From Neobacillus paridis (GTDB lineage: Bacteria > Bacillota > Bacilli > Bacillales > Cytobacillaceae): a DNA stretch of 64,000 nucleotides. The position numbers and the translations under genes are program-made. The stretch lies in NCBI RefSeq assembly GCF_016765675.1, contig NZ_JAESWB010000181.1, positions 226,984 to 290,983 on the forward strand. The letters are read 5' to 3'. Of this stretch, positions 1 through 8,096 are shown in pieces. Every line of letters starts with the position of its first letter. Positions within the stretch are counted from its first letter, which is position 1. The notes under the pieces were generated by a model that was not told the DNA's origin, ran no database searches, and saw only the letters and a list, made by a program, of their open reading frames with translations.

Positions 1-7
1 CCATATA

Positions 8-340
8 ATGAGTATTTTGGAAAAAATTTTTGGCGATTTTAACGAAAAGAAAGCATGGCGTGAAATGGAAAAACGCGCAAAAGCCTTGCCTGAAGACTAC
101 TACAACGCCTATAAAGCGATGCAAAAGTATCTCTGGAACACTGGCGGCGTGATGGACTGGCAAGAAACAAAATTTATCTTTACCCACATCATCGAACTGC
201 TTGAAGAAACCGCAGCAGATGGCAAGCGCGTTAAAGAAGTGACTGGCGACGACGTGGCAGCCTTCTGTGATGCTCTCGCCATTGATGCAAAATCATGGGT
301 TGATAAGCAGCGCCAAAAACTCAACGATGCGATTAAATAA
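8..340 (+). CDS. DUF1048 family protein
   Basis: A 110-residue soluble, mostly helical protein rich in Lys, Glu and Trp. I recognise it as the DUF1048 family (small cytosolic proteins of unknown biochemical function in Firmicutes). No signal peptide or membrane segment is visible. In related genomes DUF1048 genes commonly sit between a PadR-type regulator and a drug-export ABC transporter. Here the ABC ATPase and permease follow on the same strand after about 200 bp, and the expected regulator would lie just outside the left edge. The start codon is 8 bases from the window edge, so its ribosome-binding site is not visible. The family call rests on recalled similarity and context; the function is unknown. 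Confidence 0.75.
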   Translation: MSILEKIFGDFNEKKAWREMEKRAKALPEDYYNAYKAMQKYLWNTGGVMDWQETKFIFTHIIELLEETAADGKRVKEVTGDDVAAFCDALAIDAKSWVDKQRQKLNDAIK

Positions 341-397
341 TAGAACTTTGCTGAAGGAGGGAAGGGACTTTAAAAGGAATTTCAATAGATAAAACCG

Positions 398-490
398 ACT
401 GAATAGCTGGTTACAAAGAGGAATGTAACACCTTCACTATTCAGTTATATTTTTAATCCTGTAGTAAGTATTACAGAATATTAGTAATAC
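398..490. promoter_or_regulatory. Inverted repeats upstream of the ABC exporter
   Basis: The gap between the DUF1048 gene and the ABC ATPase holds two dyads. The first has outer arms ACTGAATAG (398) and CTATTCAGT (437) enclosing a second short pair (GTTACA/TGTAAC). The second has arms GTATTAC (468) and GTAATAC (484). The first could be a transcription terminator-like or leader hairpin, although no T-run follows it. The second looks like a dimeric repressor operator, for example for the PadR-type regulator expected in such clusters. No regulator is visible in the window, so the assignment is inference. Confidence 0.4.
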
Positions 491-545
491 CAAGTAGGGG
501 AGCAAAGCAACTGGTGCTTCGCTGACTTTTAAAGGAGGAAAAAGG

Positions 546-1307
546 ATGAACCATGCAGCGATTTCTGTAAAAGGATTAAAAAAATCGTTTAAAGACAAGG
601 AAGTTTTAAAAGGGGTGGATTTCGAGGTGCAGCGTGGCGAAATTTTCGCACTGCTAGGCTCAAATGGAGCAGGCAAGACGACGACGATCAACATCCTCTC
701 GACGCTTATGAAGCCTGATGGCGGCGAAGCAAGCATTTGCGGCTTTGACGTCCGCCGTCAACCGGATCATGTTCGCCAGAGCATCAGCCTGACAGGGCAG
801 TTCTCGAGCTTAGACGGCATGCTCACAGGCAGGGAAAATCTGATAATGATCGCTAAGCTGCGCGGCGCTTCCAATCCCGCTCACGTCGCCGACGATCTGC
901 TTGCAAAATTCAACCTGGTTGATGCGGCCAACCGACGGGCGGACCAATATTCCGGCGGGATGAAACGCCGGCTTGATATTGCCATGAGCCTGATTGGGAA
1001 ACCAGCCGTTATTTTTCTCGATGAGCCGACGACAGGGCTTGACCCAGAAGCACGGATTGAAGTCTGGAATACCGTCAAGGAGCTTGCCGGCAGCGGCACG
1101 ACCATCCTGCTGACAACCCAGTACCTGGAAGAAGCCGAACAATTGGCGGACCGCATTGCCATCCTGCATGACGGAAAAATCATTACGACCGGGACCCTTT
1201 CCGAACTTAAAAAGATGTTCCCCCCGGCGAAAGTGGAGTATATCGAGAAGCAGCCGACATTGGAGGAAATTTTTCTTGCGATCATCGCCAAAAAGGAGGA
1301 GAAATAA
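546..1307 (+). CDS. ABC transporter ATP-binding protein (DrrA-like exporter)
   Basis: A 253-residue cytosolic ABC ATPase expected to power efflux of a hydrophobic drug or lipid. Visible motifs in order are Walker A (GSNGAGKTTT, about residue 38), the signature SGGMKRR (about 138) and Walker B (VIFLDEPTTGLDP, about 160). It resembles the daunorubicin-resistance DrrA group but is shorter than the roughly 300-residue type because the C-terminal extension is reduced. A strong AAAGGAGG site lies 5-12 bases upstream of the ATG. Its stop codon directly abuts the ATG of the permease gene, so the two are translationally coupled. The substrate cannot be told from sequence. Confidence 0.9.
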   Translation: MNHAAISVKGLKKSFKDKEVLKGVDFEVQRGEIFALLGSNGAGKTTTINILSTLMKPDGGEASICGFDVRRQPDHVRQSISLTGQFSSLDGMLTGRENLIMIAKLRGASNPAHVADDLLAKFNLVDAANRRADQYSGGMKRRLDIAMSLIGKPAVIFLDEPTTGLDPEARIEVWNTVKELAGSGTTILLTTQYLEEAEQLADRIAILHDGKIITTGTLSELKKMFPPAKVEYIEKQPTLEEIFLAIIAKKEEK

Positions 1308-2057
1308 ATGAGAAGCAAAACAGCTGTATTACTGGGACGTTTAATGCGCAACATTATGCGTAGCCCGGATACCATTATCACGGTGGCGATTACGCCGATT
1401 ATGATGATGTTGTTATTTGTCTATGTGTTTGGCGGTGCTATCAAAACAGGAACGGACAATTATGTCAATTATTTATTGCCGGGGATCTTGCTGATGGCGA
1501 TTGCATCCGGTGTTGCATACACTTCCCTGCGGCTGTTTAATGATGTAAAGAGCGGGCTGATGGCGCGTTTCATTACCATGCCGATCAAGCGCTCGTCGAT
1601 ATTGTGGGCACACGTGTTGACCTCGCTTGTTTCCAATGCACTTACTGTCTTGGTGGTGATCCTTATTGCGCTCTTGATGGGCTTCCGTTCGGGCGCTGAT
1701 ATCCTGCATTGGTTCGCGGCAGCTGGAATACTTGGGCTATTTACGCTTGCGCTGACATGGTTGGCGGTCATTCCCGGATTGACAGCGAAGTCGATGGAAG
1801 GGGCGACAGCCTACTCATATCCGCTGATATTCTTGCCGTTTATCAGTTCGGCCTTTGTCCCCACCGAAACGATGCCAAAAATTGTCCGTGTGTTCGCTGA
1901 GAACCAGCCCGTGACTTCCATCGTAAATGCCATTCGTGCCCTCTTGTATGGAGGGTCAATTGGCAATGGTATCTGGATCGCGCTTGCCTGGTGCGTCGGC
2001 ATCATGGTTATCGCTTACCTCTTCGCCAGTAAAGCCTTTAAGCGTCAATTAGGATAA
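1308..2057 (+). CDS. ABC transporter permease (DrrB/ABC-2 type)
   Basis: A 249-residue integral membrane protein with about six hydrophobic segments (roughly residues 22-42, 50-70, 102-125, 132-152, 163-180 and 222-242). This is the ABC-2/DrrB exporter permease pattern. It begins immediately after the ATPase stop codon and is the last gene of the cluster, followed by a strong hairpin terminator near 2.25 kb. Together with the ATPase it should form a homodimeric or 2+2 exporter in the cytoplasmic membrane. The family is clear; the substrate is unknown. Confidence 0.88.
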   Translation: MRSKTAVLLGRLMRNIMRSPDTIITVAITPIMMMLLFVYVFGGAIKTGTDNYVNYLLPGILLMAIASGVAYTSLRLFNDVKSGLMARFITMPIKRSSILWAHVLTSLVSNALTVLVVILIALLMGFRSGADILHWFAAAGILGLFTLALTWLAVIPGLTAKSMEGATAYSYPLIFLPFISSAFVPTETMPKIVRVFAENQPVTSIVNAIRALLYGGSIGNGIWIALAWCVGIMVIAYLFASKAFKRQLG

Positions 2058-2253
2058 GGATACCATGATAAAAATGAGTGATTGCATTCGTCAGGCGCTA
2101 TGATGAACATTTCGCCTTAAATTCCGGAGACACCTCAAGGACCCCCAAAATGAGTAAGATAGGTGATGTCTCGGATCACTTATTCCAAGGTGGGGGTTGC
2201 CATACATGAATTTAAAGAACAGATGCTTTTCTTCCAAATAAAAGATAAAGGCC

Positions 2254-2299
2254 AAAAAGGTGCAAGTTTCTATTGATATTTGCATCCTTTTTGACTTTT
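2254..2299. terminator. Intrinsic terminator after the ABC exporter operon
   Basis: Arms AAAAAGGTGCAA and TTGCATCCTTTTT form a long stem around a short AT-rich loop, with further T-runs after it. The A-run/T-run symmetry makes it potentially bidirectional, serving the exporter operon on the plus strand and the M24 gene on the minus strand. The preceding 190 bp (2060-2250) contain another dyad (CCCCCA/TGGGGG) but no credible gene. Confidence 0.7.
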
Positions 2300-2315
2300 T
2301 CCTTTTCCGGAAGAA

Positions 2316-2343
2316 ACCTCATTTACTTATGATACGGTTCACC
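2316..2343 (-). repeat. 28-bp copy of the rlmH 3' end (att-like site 1)
   Basis: This 28-bp stretch is identical to 10575-10602, the last codons and stop of rlmH plus 7 bases beyond, in the same orientation. On the minus strand it reads codons for G-E-P-Y-H-K, then TAA, then ATGAGGT. The core TATCATAAGTAA matches the direct repeat used by staphylococcal cassette chromosome (SCC) elements at the rlmH (orfX) 3' end. An rlmH tail with no rlmH attached, 8.2 kb from the gene, is best explained as the far junction of an insertion. Recombination by a serine recombinase is inference; no ccr gene is visible. Confidence 0.75.
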
Positions 2344-2347
2344 GCAG

Positions 2348-3478
2348 CTACTTAGACCCTTTGATGATGACATCAGTTAGTTCTGTAGGGGCTGTTGTTA
2401 AAAATTCATACCCTCCCTTTGTCACAAGTATCGTGTCGGAGTGCCTGTAACCTCCAACTCCATCAATATAAATACCAGGTTCTATCGTGATCACCATATT
2501 TTCTTCCAAAATTTCATCACTACCTTCTGCCACAAAAGGTGCCTCATGGTTCCCCAAGCCCACACCGTGCCCAGTCCGATGCAACAGATTTCCTCCCAAT
2601 CCATTCTTTACAAGATAATTTCTTGCCTCGGAATCAACATCTGCAGCTCTTACCCCGGCTTTCAATACATTCAATGACCTTTGTCGGGCATTCATCATGT
2701 AGTGAAATAACTCCTCCTCTTCTTTTGTTGGCTTTTCAAGGAAAAAGGTTCGCTCACATTCAGAGGCATAACCGTTTATTCTAAAATAAGCCATTGCCAC
2801 GTTCGGTCCTTTCCCCAGTCGATCATCGAAGTTGGGAACACTATGCGGCATGGAACTAACGGGTGCTGGCCATACTGCCGTCAGGAGTGAAGTAGAGAGT
2901 GGATCAAATTGCTTTGTCCGCATAAGCTCGGATTGGATGCTTCCTGACAAAGCAAAAGATTCAACAACGGCAGCCCCTGTGTAAACTGATTTGAAAATCA
3001 TTTCCATCGCTCTGTCCGATATTCCTGCACTCCATCTAATTTTTTCAAGTTCGTATAGACTTTTTGTTTTTCGTTGCTCAACGACTAGCTTGCTTGGAAT
3101 CAGTTCCTTTGCTTTGATTTTTAAAAATACCTCTGTTTTCACATTGTCCTCTATTCCTGTTCTTTCAAATCTTTTAATTAAATCATTCAATACCTCATAC
3201 CAGTTTTCTCCCACAGGTGAAGGGTATTCCCAATAGGTGATAACCTTACAGTCTAGGATTCCTTTATACACATGTGCTTCTTCAAGTTTTGGCACCACTA
3301 ATACTGGTTGTTGATTGGGAGATATAACAAGAAAAAATGGACGTTCTTCTGGCTTATAGGTAATATTTGTAAAGTACCAAATATCCTCTTCAGCCGTAAT
3401 GATGTAGGAGTCCAAAGAATGTGTTTCCATTGTCTTTTGAAAGCGATCCATTCTATTTTGCAATTCATGTTTTAACAT
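2348..3478 (-). CDS. M24/creatinase-like protein with altered metal ligands
   Basis: A 376-residue two-domain 'pita-bread' protein: an N-terminal creatinase domain (about 1-135) and a C-terminal M24 domain (about 145-370). The fold-defining motifs are visible: MPHSVP (about 213), HRTGHGVGLGNHEAP (about 300) and ITIEPGIYI (about 330). The acidic metal ligands of true Xaa-Pro peptidases are not intact: the usual Asp-bearing strand reads FRINGYASECERT and the final Glu-Asp pair reads HSD. This suggests a metal-independent creatinase-like amidinohydrolase or pseudo-enzyme, not an ordinary aminopeptidase P. It is 12 bases downstream of, and probably cotranscribed with, the MFS transporter gene. 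The substrate is unknown; linkage suggests it acts on the imported compound. Confidence 0.75.
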   Translation of the reverse strand: MLKHELQNRMDRFQKTMETHSLDSYIITAEEDIWYFTNITYKPEERPFFLVISPNQQPVLVVPKLEEAHVYKGILDCKVITYWEYPSPVGENWYEVLNDLIKRFERTGIEDNVKTEVFLKIKAKELIPSKLVVEQRKTKSLYELEKIRWSAGISDRAMEMIFKSVYTGAAVVESFALSGSIQSELMRTKQFDPLSTSLLTAVWPAPVSSMPHSVPNFDDRLGKGPNVAMAYFRINGYASECERTFFLEKPTKEEEELFHYMMNARQRSLNVLKAGVRAADVDSEARNYLVKNGLGGNLLHRTGHGVGLGNHEAPFVAEGSDEILEENMVITIEPGIYIDGVGGYRHSDTILVTKGGYEFLTTAPTELTDVIIKGSK

Positions 3479-3490
3479 ATCAATTCCACC

Positions 3491-4738
3491 TCAAATTTTT
3501 TTATCAAGAGTGTTATCTTGATTAATTATTGAATTTTCATTTCGTACCAAGCGATTATTTTTAAGGGTTAGTCCCAAACCCAACGACAGGATATTTCCAA
3601 GAATCAAATAGTAAAAGGCCATTTCATACGATCCATCAAATAGTTTTATCAAAATCCCCATTACAGCAGGAGTAACAAAAGCGGCTAGATTGGCACCGGT
3701 ATTTAGCAGACCGAAAGCAGATCCCATTATGGAAGAAGGGAGTGATTTCAATGGAATGGACAAGATCCCCATATAGGCAATCTGAAAAGTAAATCCGGCT
3801 AATACCTGAAATGTGACGACCACTGCTATCGATTCAGCCGTAAACATAGCATAGATAAAGAAGGCGGAAAGAGCATTTCCAATGATGATCATTAGTCTCT
3901 CGCGATTATTAAAGACCTTATCAACCAGCCATCCTCCTGCTAAGTAGCCAAGCATAGTGGAAATAGCCGGTAGGGCTGAATAGATTCCTGTATTTAACAA
4001 ATCAATTTTTCTTACATTTATTAAATAAGAAGGTACCCAACTTATCAGACCCCACATAGCTGTATACAAGCCGAATAACGCAACTACCACTTTCCAAATG
4101 GCAGCTGTACGAAGCAACTCTTTAATCGGTATATTCTTGTCTTGTTGATCTTTCTGTTGGCTCTTCTCTTTAACGGACGGAAGGGCAAAATAGTATATCA
4201 TCGCAATACCTATTCCAATTGCTCCAAAAAGAAAATAAACATTTCTCCAGCCAATTGAAGTAATCAGATACGCACCGGCAATGCTGGCAAAGAACGAACC
4301 CAAACCAATAGCGACAAGTAATATGGACTGAACACGAGACCTTTTTTCATTAGAAAAATGTTCACTCATTAGTTTTGTGGCTCCTCCTGGAAAGGCACCC
4401 TCACCAAGACCAAAGATTAAACGAATAATTAGTAAGGATACAAGAGACCAAGCAAAACCGGATAATCCAGCAAATAGTGAAAAAGCAGTAATCGATATAA
4501 TGATTGCTCGCTTAGATCCAAACAAATCGGCCAGCAAACCACCGGGAAGTTGCATAAGGGTATACCCTAAATAAAAAATACTTAATATTATTCCCATAGA
4601 AGCCGCATCTAAGTGTAATTCTTGTGCTATAGGGTGGATGGCAATGTTAATAAACATTCGGTCAAGAGAAGAAATAAACCACCCCAAGAAAAGTAATGCA
4701 ATTAAAAATCTTTTATTCTCCGAAACCTTTCCTTTCAC
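3491..4738 (-). CDS. MFS transporter (anion:cation symporter type)
   Basis: A 415-residue membrane protein with about 12 hydrophobic segments and the MFS signature between helices 2 and 3 (GGLLADLFGSKRA, about 66-78). The N-terminal SSLDRMFINIAIHPI pattern is typical of the ACS family, whose members import organic anions such as hexuronates, glucarate or aromatic acids. It is divergent from the LysR gene and precedes the M24/creatinase-like gene by 12 bases. The three probably form one catabolic unit: regulator, importer and hydrolase. The substrate cannot be read from sequence. Confidence 0.85.
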   Translation of the reverse strand: MKGKVSENKRFLIALLFLGWFISSLDRMFINIAIHPIAQELHLDAASMGIILSIFYLGYTLMQLPGGLLADLFGSKRAIIISITAFSLFAGLSGFAWSLVSLLIIRLIFGLGEGAFPGGATKLMSEHFSNEKRSRVQSILLVAIGLGSFFASIAGAYLITSIGWRNVYFLFGAIGIGIAMIYYFALPSVKEKSQQKDQQDKNIPIKELLRTAAIWKVVVALFGLYTAMWGLISWVPSYLINVRKIDLLNTGIYSALPAISTMLGYLAGGWLVDKVFNNRERLMIIIGNALSAFFIYAMFTAESIAVVVTFQVLAGFTFQIAYMGILSIPLKSLPSSIMGSAFGLLNTGANLAAFVTPAVMGILIKLFDGSYEMAFYYLILGNILSLGLGLTLKNNRLVRNENSIINQDNTLDKKI

Positions 4739-4821
4739 TTTCTTTCCCTCCCATTCTTTTTATTCTCTTGACTTTATTTTAAATAATCAGAATAATTAAG
4801 AGAAATACTTATAAATTGATG

Positions 4822-4846
4822 TATTAATACCTAATAGGTATTAATA
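4822..4846. promoter_or_regulatory. Perfect palindrome between MFS and LysR genes
   Basis: Arms TATTAATACC and GGTATTAATA flank a TAATA spacer, a perfect 10-5-10 dyad containing the T-N11-A pattern favoured by LysR-type regulators. It lies in the 127-bp divergent intergenic region, just upstream of the lysR Shine-Dalgarno site. It is the obvious candidate operator for autoregulation and for control of the divergent MFS/M24 operon. The binding partner is inferred from position. Confidence 0.65.
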
Positions 4847-4865
4847 ATAAGAAGGAGGAAAGTAA

Positions 4866-5759
4866 ATGGAACTGAGACATATCCGATATTTTCTTGCTCT
4901 TGCGGAGGAATTGAATTTTGGTCGAGCCGCAGAAAGGTTACACATCGCCCAACCACCTCTTAGTAGGCAAATACAAGAGTTAGAGGAGGAAATTGGAGCC
5001 AAACTGTTTTATAGGACAAAGCGACATGTTGAGTTGACAAATGCCGGAAAGGTGTTTCTAAACAAAGCATACCAAATCCTTGATCAAGTTGAACAAGCAT
5101 GCGTTAGCACGCGATTATCTTCTACTGGGGCAGAAGGTGAAGTAGTAATTGGGTTTAGTGGAACAGTACAGGATCTTATTCCAGTCATTCAAAAATATCA
5201 TGAGCTTTATCCTCATGTTGGAATAACATTACACCAAATGAATACCGCCAATCAAATCAAAGCCTTAAATGAAAAAAGGATTGACATCGGTATTGTAGCG
5301 GCTCCAGTTAATAGTAATAAAATTCATGTAAGGCCATTAACAAAAGTATGTTTTTTGGCTACGTTACCGGAAAAACATCCCCTTGCTAACAAACATTCCA
5401 TTAACCTTCGTGATTTGGCGGACGAAACCTTTATCATGACACCTAAATCAGCAGGTGTATTGTATTACGAAACTTTTATGAGTATTTTCCAAATGGCCGG
5501 ATTTGCACCAAAAATTATGATTCAGGCCAATGACCTCCAATCTGTTTTGGCATTGGTCGCTGCTGGTATGGGGGTAGCATTGACACCTTCATCCAGTACT
5601 CCTTGCGGCGGGGTCATACAGCGTAAAGTGGAAGATATAAATGTATCTTTAGAAGCATCCATTGCATGGAGAAAGGATAATCACTCTGAGATATTAGACA
5701 AATTACTTAAATCCTTTTTTAATTTTTTTCATATTGAATTTGAAAATATAGTGAACTGA
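4866..5759 (+). CDS. LysR-family transcriptional regulator
   Basis: A 297-residue LTTR. The N-terminal winged helix-turn-helix (residues 1-60) shows the family pattern MELRHIRYFLALAEE, then RAAERLHIAQPPLSRQI. A linker helix and a periplasmic-binding-protein-like effector domain (about 90-290) follow. A strong AAGGAGG site precedes the ATG. It diverges from the MFS + M24 pair across a perfect palindrome, so it most likely activates those genes with their substrate as co-inducer and represses itself. It ends in a hairpin (5758-5786). The LTTR call is firm; the inducer is unknown. Confidence 0.92.
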   Translation: MELRHIRYFLALAEELNFGRAAERLHIAQPPLSRQIQELEEEIGAKLFYRTKRHVELTNAGKVFLNKAYQILDQVEQACVSTRLSSTGAEGEVVIGFSGTVQDLIPVIQKYHELYPHVGITLHQMNTANQIKALNEKRIDIGIVAAPVNSNKIHVRPLTKVCFLATLPEKHPLANKHSINLRDLADETFIMTPKSAGVLYYETFMSIFQMAGFAPKIMIQANDLQSVLALVAAGMGVALTPSSSTPCGGVIQRKVEDINVSLEASIAWRKDNHSEILDKLLKSFFNFFHIEFENIVN

Positions 5760-5843
5760 GTGTTAATCCGTCTGGTATTAACACTCTACATCTTGACCTT
5801 GTTAAAATCGTCTCCATCTCTTAAGGGAAATAACGATTTTAAC
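5758..5843. terminator. Two stem-loops after the lysR gene
   Basis: The first has arms GAGTGTTAA (5758) and TTAACACTC (5778) and overlaps the lysR stop codon. The second has arms GTTAAAATCGT (5801) and ACGATTTTAAC (5833). Neither has a canonical T-run directly after it, so the terminator function is plausible but weak. They sit just before the second rlmH-tail-like repeat and could also mark an element boundary. Confidence 0.4.
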
Positions 5844-5872
5844 CCAATTTACAAAATTAGTAAAAAAACCTT

Positions 5873-5950
5873 CTATTTGTGATACGGTTTAATGACTTCT
5901 AATACAACCCATTCATTTGGAAAACGTTCTTGTACCTCAATCCAACGCAT
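5873..5950 (-). pseudogene. Truncated gene fused to an rlmH-tail-like sequence
   Basis: A 25-codon minus-strand ORF with a good GGAGTG ribosome-binding site. It encodes MRWIEVQERFPNEWVVLEV followed by I-K-P-Y-H-K and a stop. The first ~18 residues resemble the start of a small Bacillus protein family of unknown function that normally runs to roughly 80-90 residues. The last four residues are those of RlmH. The gene therefore looks cut and joined to an SCC-type att core (TATCACAAATAG). I read it as a recombination scar, not a functional gene. Confidence 0.6.
5874..5889 (-). repeat. Diverged rlmH-tail copy (att-like site 2)
   Basis: On the minus strand AACCGTATCACAAATA matches 14 of 16 bases of the rlmH end AACCGTATCATAAGTA, in the same orientation. 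Both differences are transitions at positions that, as I recall, vary among SCC direct repeats (TATCA-Y-AA-R-T-R-R). It lies between the att-like copies at 2.3 and 10.6 kb and would split the accessory DNA into two segments. Confidence 0.55.
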
Positions 5951-6013
5951 CTAATCACTCCGTTCATGTATATTTGTCTTCATTTTATCATAAAACATTA
6001 AGCACTAAGTTAG

Positions 6014-6856
6014 CTATTGGTCGCCCATTCTCCTTTCAAACCTTTCTTTCTCGCCATTATACCCATCCATATAGCCTTTTCTTACATGGCTCTTCAGCTG
6101 TTCAGGAGATTCCATTTCCTTTATGTCTGCTTGATCAAGTGTTATGATTTTTGCATATACATTTCCGTATTGATCCCGTAATTTTTCATCCTTATAAAAA
6201 TTTATGCCATTGTTCGAATCGAGCAGTATTGCTTCTTGTTTTTTAAGACTTTGAATAAATGTAAACAGTTGATTGGAATAATCTCCAATAGACGATTCTT
6301 TTGCCGTTGAATGAATATAGATGCTTATCGGAACTTCAGCCTTTAACTTCTCATAATCCGGCTTTTGCTGAAACTTCCACCGTTTTTCTTGCGCATTGTC
6401 TACCGATGCAAACGCAAAGTAGCTTACATTTCCTTTTTCCGCTCCAAATGCTTTCTTAAGAGCAGGTTCCACTTCCTTTTGAACCCCTTCACTCAAGGCC
6501 CTAAATAAATAATTGTCGTATGGTTTGCATGTTGTTTTTCCTTTCGAAGTTGAATACAATTCACATGAAATCTCGGCAACCCATCCCTTCTCTCTGTCTT
6601 TTACCTTTACCGTAATATAAGGGGGTGCTTCTTCCGGCTCTTCTGGAATGATTTCAAAACCTGTAATTTGAACAATATTGCCATATGTATCTTTTACATA
6701 TTCAATTAGCATGGAATCTTTTACCAACTGTTTCTCTTCATTCGTTAAATGTTCCTTATCTATTATCTTTTCGACTTGACGATCCGTTTTTGCACTACAA
6801 CCCACTAATCCTAATAAAAGAGAAAGACAAATGAGCAACCATTTCGTTCTGTTCAT
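6014..6856 (-). CDS. Predicted lipoprotein of unknown function
   Basis: A 280-residue protein starting MNRTKWLLIC, with a lipoprotein signal peptide and lipobox LVGC (Cys about residue 20), so it should be anchored on the outer face of the membrane. The start is chosen because GGAGG lies 6 bases upstream of this ATG and an intact signal peptide follows; a longer upstream reading frame lacks a ribosome-binding site. The mature part is hydrophilic, Lys/Glu rich and without recognisable domains; it contains Cys residues around 112 and 123. It is on its own, on the strand opposite to the lysR gene, just beyond att-like site 2. I do not recognise the family. Confidence 0.7.
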   Translation of the reverse strand: MNRTKWLLICLSLLLGLVGCSAKTDRQVEKIIDKEHLTNEEKQLVKDSMLIEYVKDTYGNIVQITGFEIIPEEPEEAPPYITVKVKDREKGWVAEISCELYSTSKGKTTCKPYDNYLFRALSEGVQKEVEPALKKAFGAEKGNVSYFAFASVDNAQEKRWKFQQKPDYEKLKAEVPISIYIHSTAKESSIGDYSNQLFTFIQSLKKQEAILLDSNNGINFYKDEKLRDQYGNVYAKIITLDQADIKEMESPEQLKSHVRKGYMDGYNGEKERFERRMGDQ

Positions 6857-7123
6857 AATCATCCTCCGATACTGGTAAATTAAAATTAGAAGGAAAAGGT
6901 CGTGCTTCAAAATATAAACTGTTATAAAATAATGCTTTTTAAAATACCACATGCGTTTTTAAAACTCGCCATTATTATGAACCGGGTTCTTTTGCTTTAT
7001 CAAAAAGGACCAAGGATTCCATTAAACCCGTATGTCTCTTTTGTTATTCCTAATTGTAGTTTAAAGGAATCCAAAAGATCTCACTATTCAAGTGAGCTTC
7101 CTCTAACACTTCCTCCGAATGGT

Positions 7124-7711
7124 TTACTTCCCACTATCATCTTGAAAAACATGTTTAAGTTCTATGCTTAAATCTTCAAATATGTTGACCTTTATGGAAT
7201 CTTCTTTTGTATAGAAACCTGATGAAATAAAGCGATTGTTCTGCAACAGAAATACTTCCACGTATTCGTTTGAGGGGTCGACAATCCAATATTCTCTGAC
7301 CCCAGCCTTTTGATAGTTATTGAATTTGATGACTCTGTCATTTCGAGCGGTGGAGGGAGAAAGAATTTCAATCACCAAATCGGGAGCACCAACAATATTT
7401 TGTGGGTTGATTTTATTACGATCACATATGACCACAATATCTGGTTGAACCCAATCCTTGATCTTTTCGTTTGGTGTTGTTTGATTCGCAAAAAGGCACA
7501 CATCGATGGGAGAACCAAATACACTGCACTCTTTTCCCCTTAAATACGTACCAAATTCAATTAATAACTCTCTTTGAACATGCTGGTGCTTTGGTGTCGG
7601 TGCTGGCGACATACTAATAATTTGCCCGTCAATCACTTCATATCGAATTTCTTCCGAAGACTCAAGATAATCAGCATATGAGTAATTAGACTGTGGTTGA
7701 TTCATGCTCAT
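7124..7711 (-). CDS. Uma2-family (DUF820) putative restriction endonuclease
   Basis: About 195 residues of the Uma2 family, a PD-(D/E)XK-fold group common in cyanobacteria and some Bacillaceae. Visible family motifs are the start SYADYLES-like segment, then YEVIDGQIISMSPAP, then a catalytic core with WVQPDIVVIC and APDLVIEILSPSTA (D...E-x-L), followed by KFNNYQKAGVREYWIVDP. These give the Asp, Glu and Lys pattern of the nuclease core. The start is placed at the ATG following AAAGGGTG. The biological role of Uma2 proteins is not established; presence in an accessory segment suggests mobility. Confidence 0.85.
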   Translation of the reverse strand: MSMNQPQSNYSYADYLESSEEIRYEVIDGQIISMSPAPTPKHQHVQRELLIEFGTYLRGKECSVFGSPIDVCLFANQTTPNEKIKDWVQPDIVVICDRNKINPQNIVGAPDLVIEILSPSTARNDRVIKFNNYQKAGVREYWIVDPSNEYVEVFLLQNNRFISSGFYTKEDSIKVNIFEDLSIELKHVFQDDSGK

Positions 7712-8096
7712 TCCATTCACCCTTTCTCCATTTTCATCCTTCAATAGTTCCCCTTACCTCACCGGTCATTAGTTCGGGGAGTAGGGTGCCCCCCATTTTT
7801 TCTAACCTTTTTGATTCAATTCTTGCTGCATTTATTACAGGTTAAGAATGTATTCAGGGTCGTTCAATCGTTCACCCCTACTGTCTTTTGTCTTTATTTT
7901 ATCGTATTTTTGTTGACCATTACAATGAGGGATAATCTTTGCCTAGATGAAAAAGATACAGTGGCGCAATACTCCATCAAGCATTGGATCTGACCATGTT
8001 GTTGGGGGGCCTATTCCAATGTCGCAGTTCAATTGAATTTGGTCCTCGTTTTGTCGGATGGTATGTAAAGAAATAGCCGTCAACTTATGGTTGACC
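7712..8096. other. Intergenic stretch with no identified gene
   Basis: About 385 bp between the permease and the Uma2 gene. I see no convincing ORF with a ribosome-binding site and no clear terminator. It may hold eroded sequence, consistent with a mosaic accessory region. Confidence 0.4.

Noticed and set aside
881..1381. Long antisense ORFs over the ABC genes
   Set aside because: They run opposite to clear ABC motifs, lack start signals and are explained by the codon usage of the real genes.
2091..2285. Minus-strand ORF in the gap after the ABC exporter
   Set aside because: No ribosome-binding site, overlaps the terminator and dyads, and composition is not protein-like.
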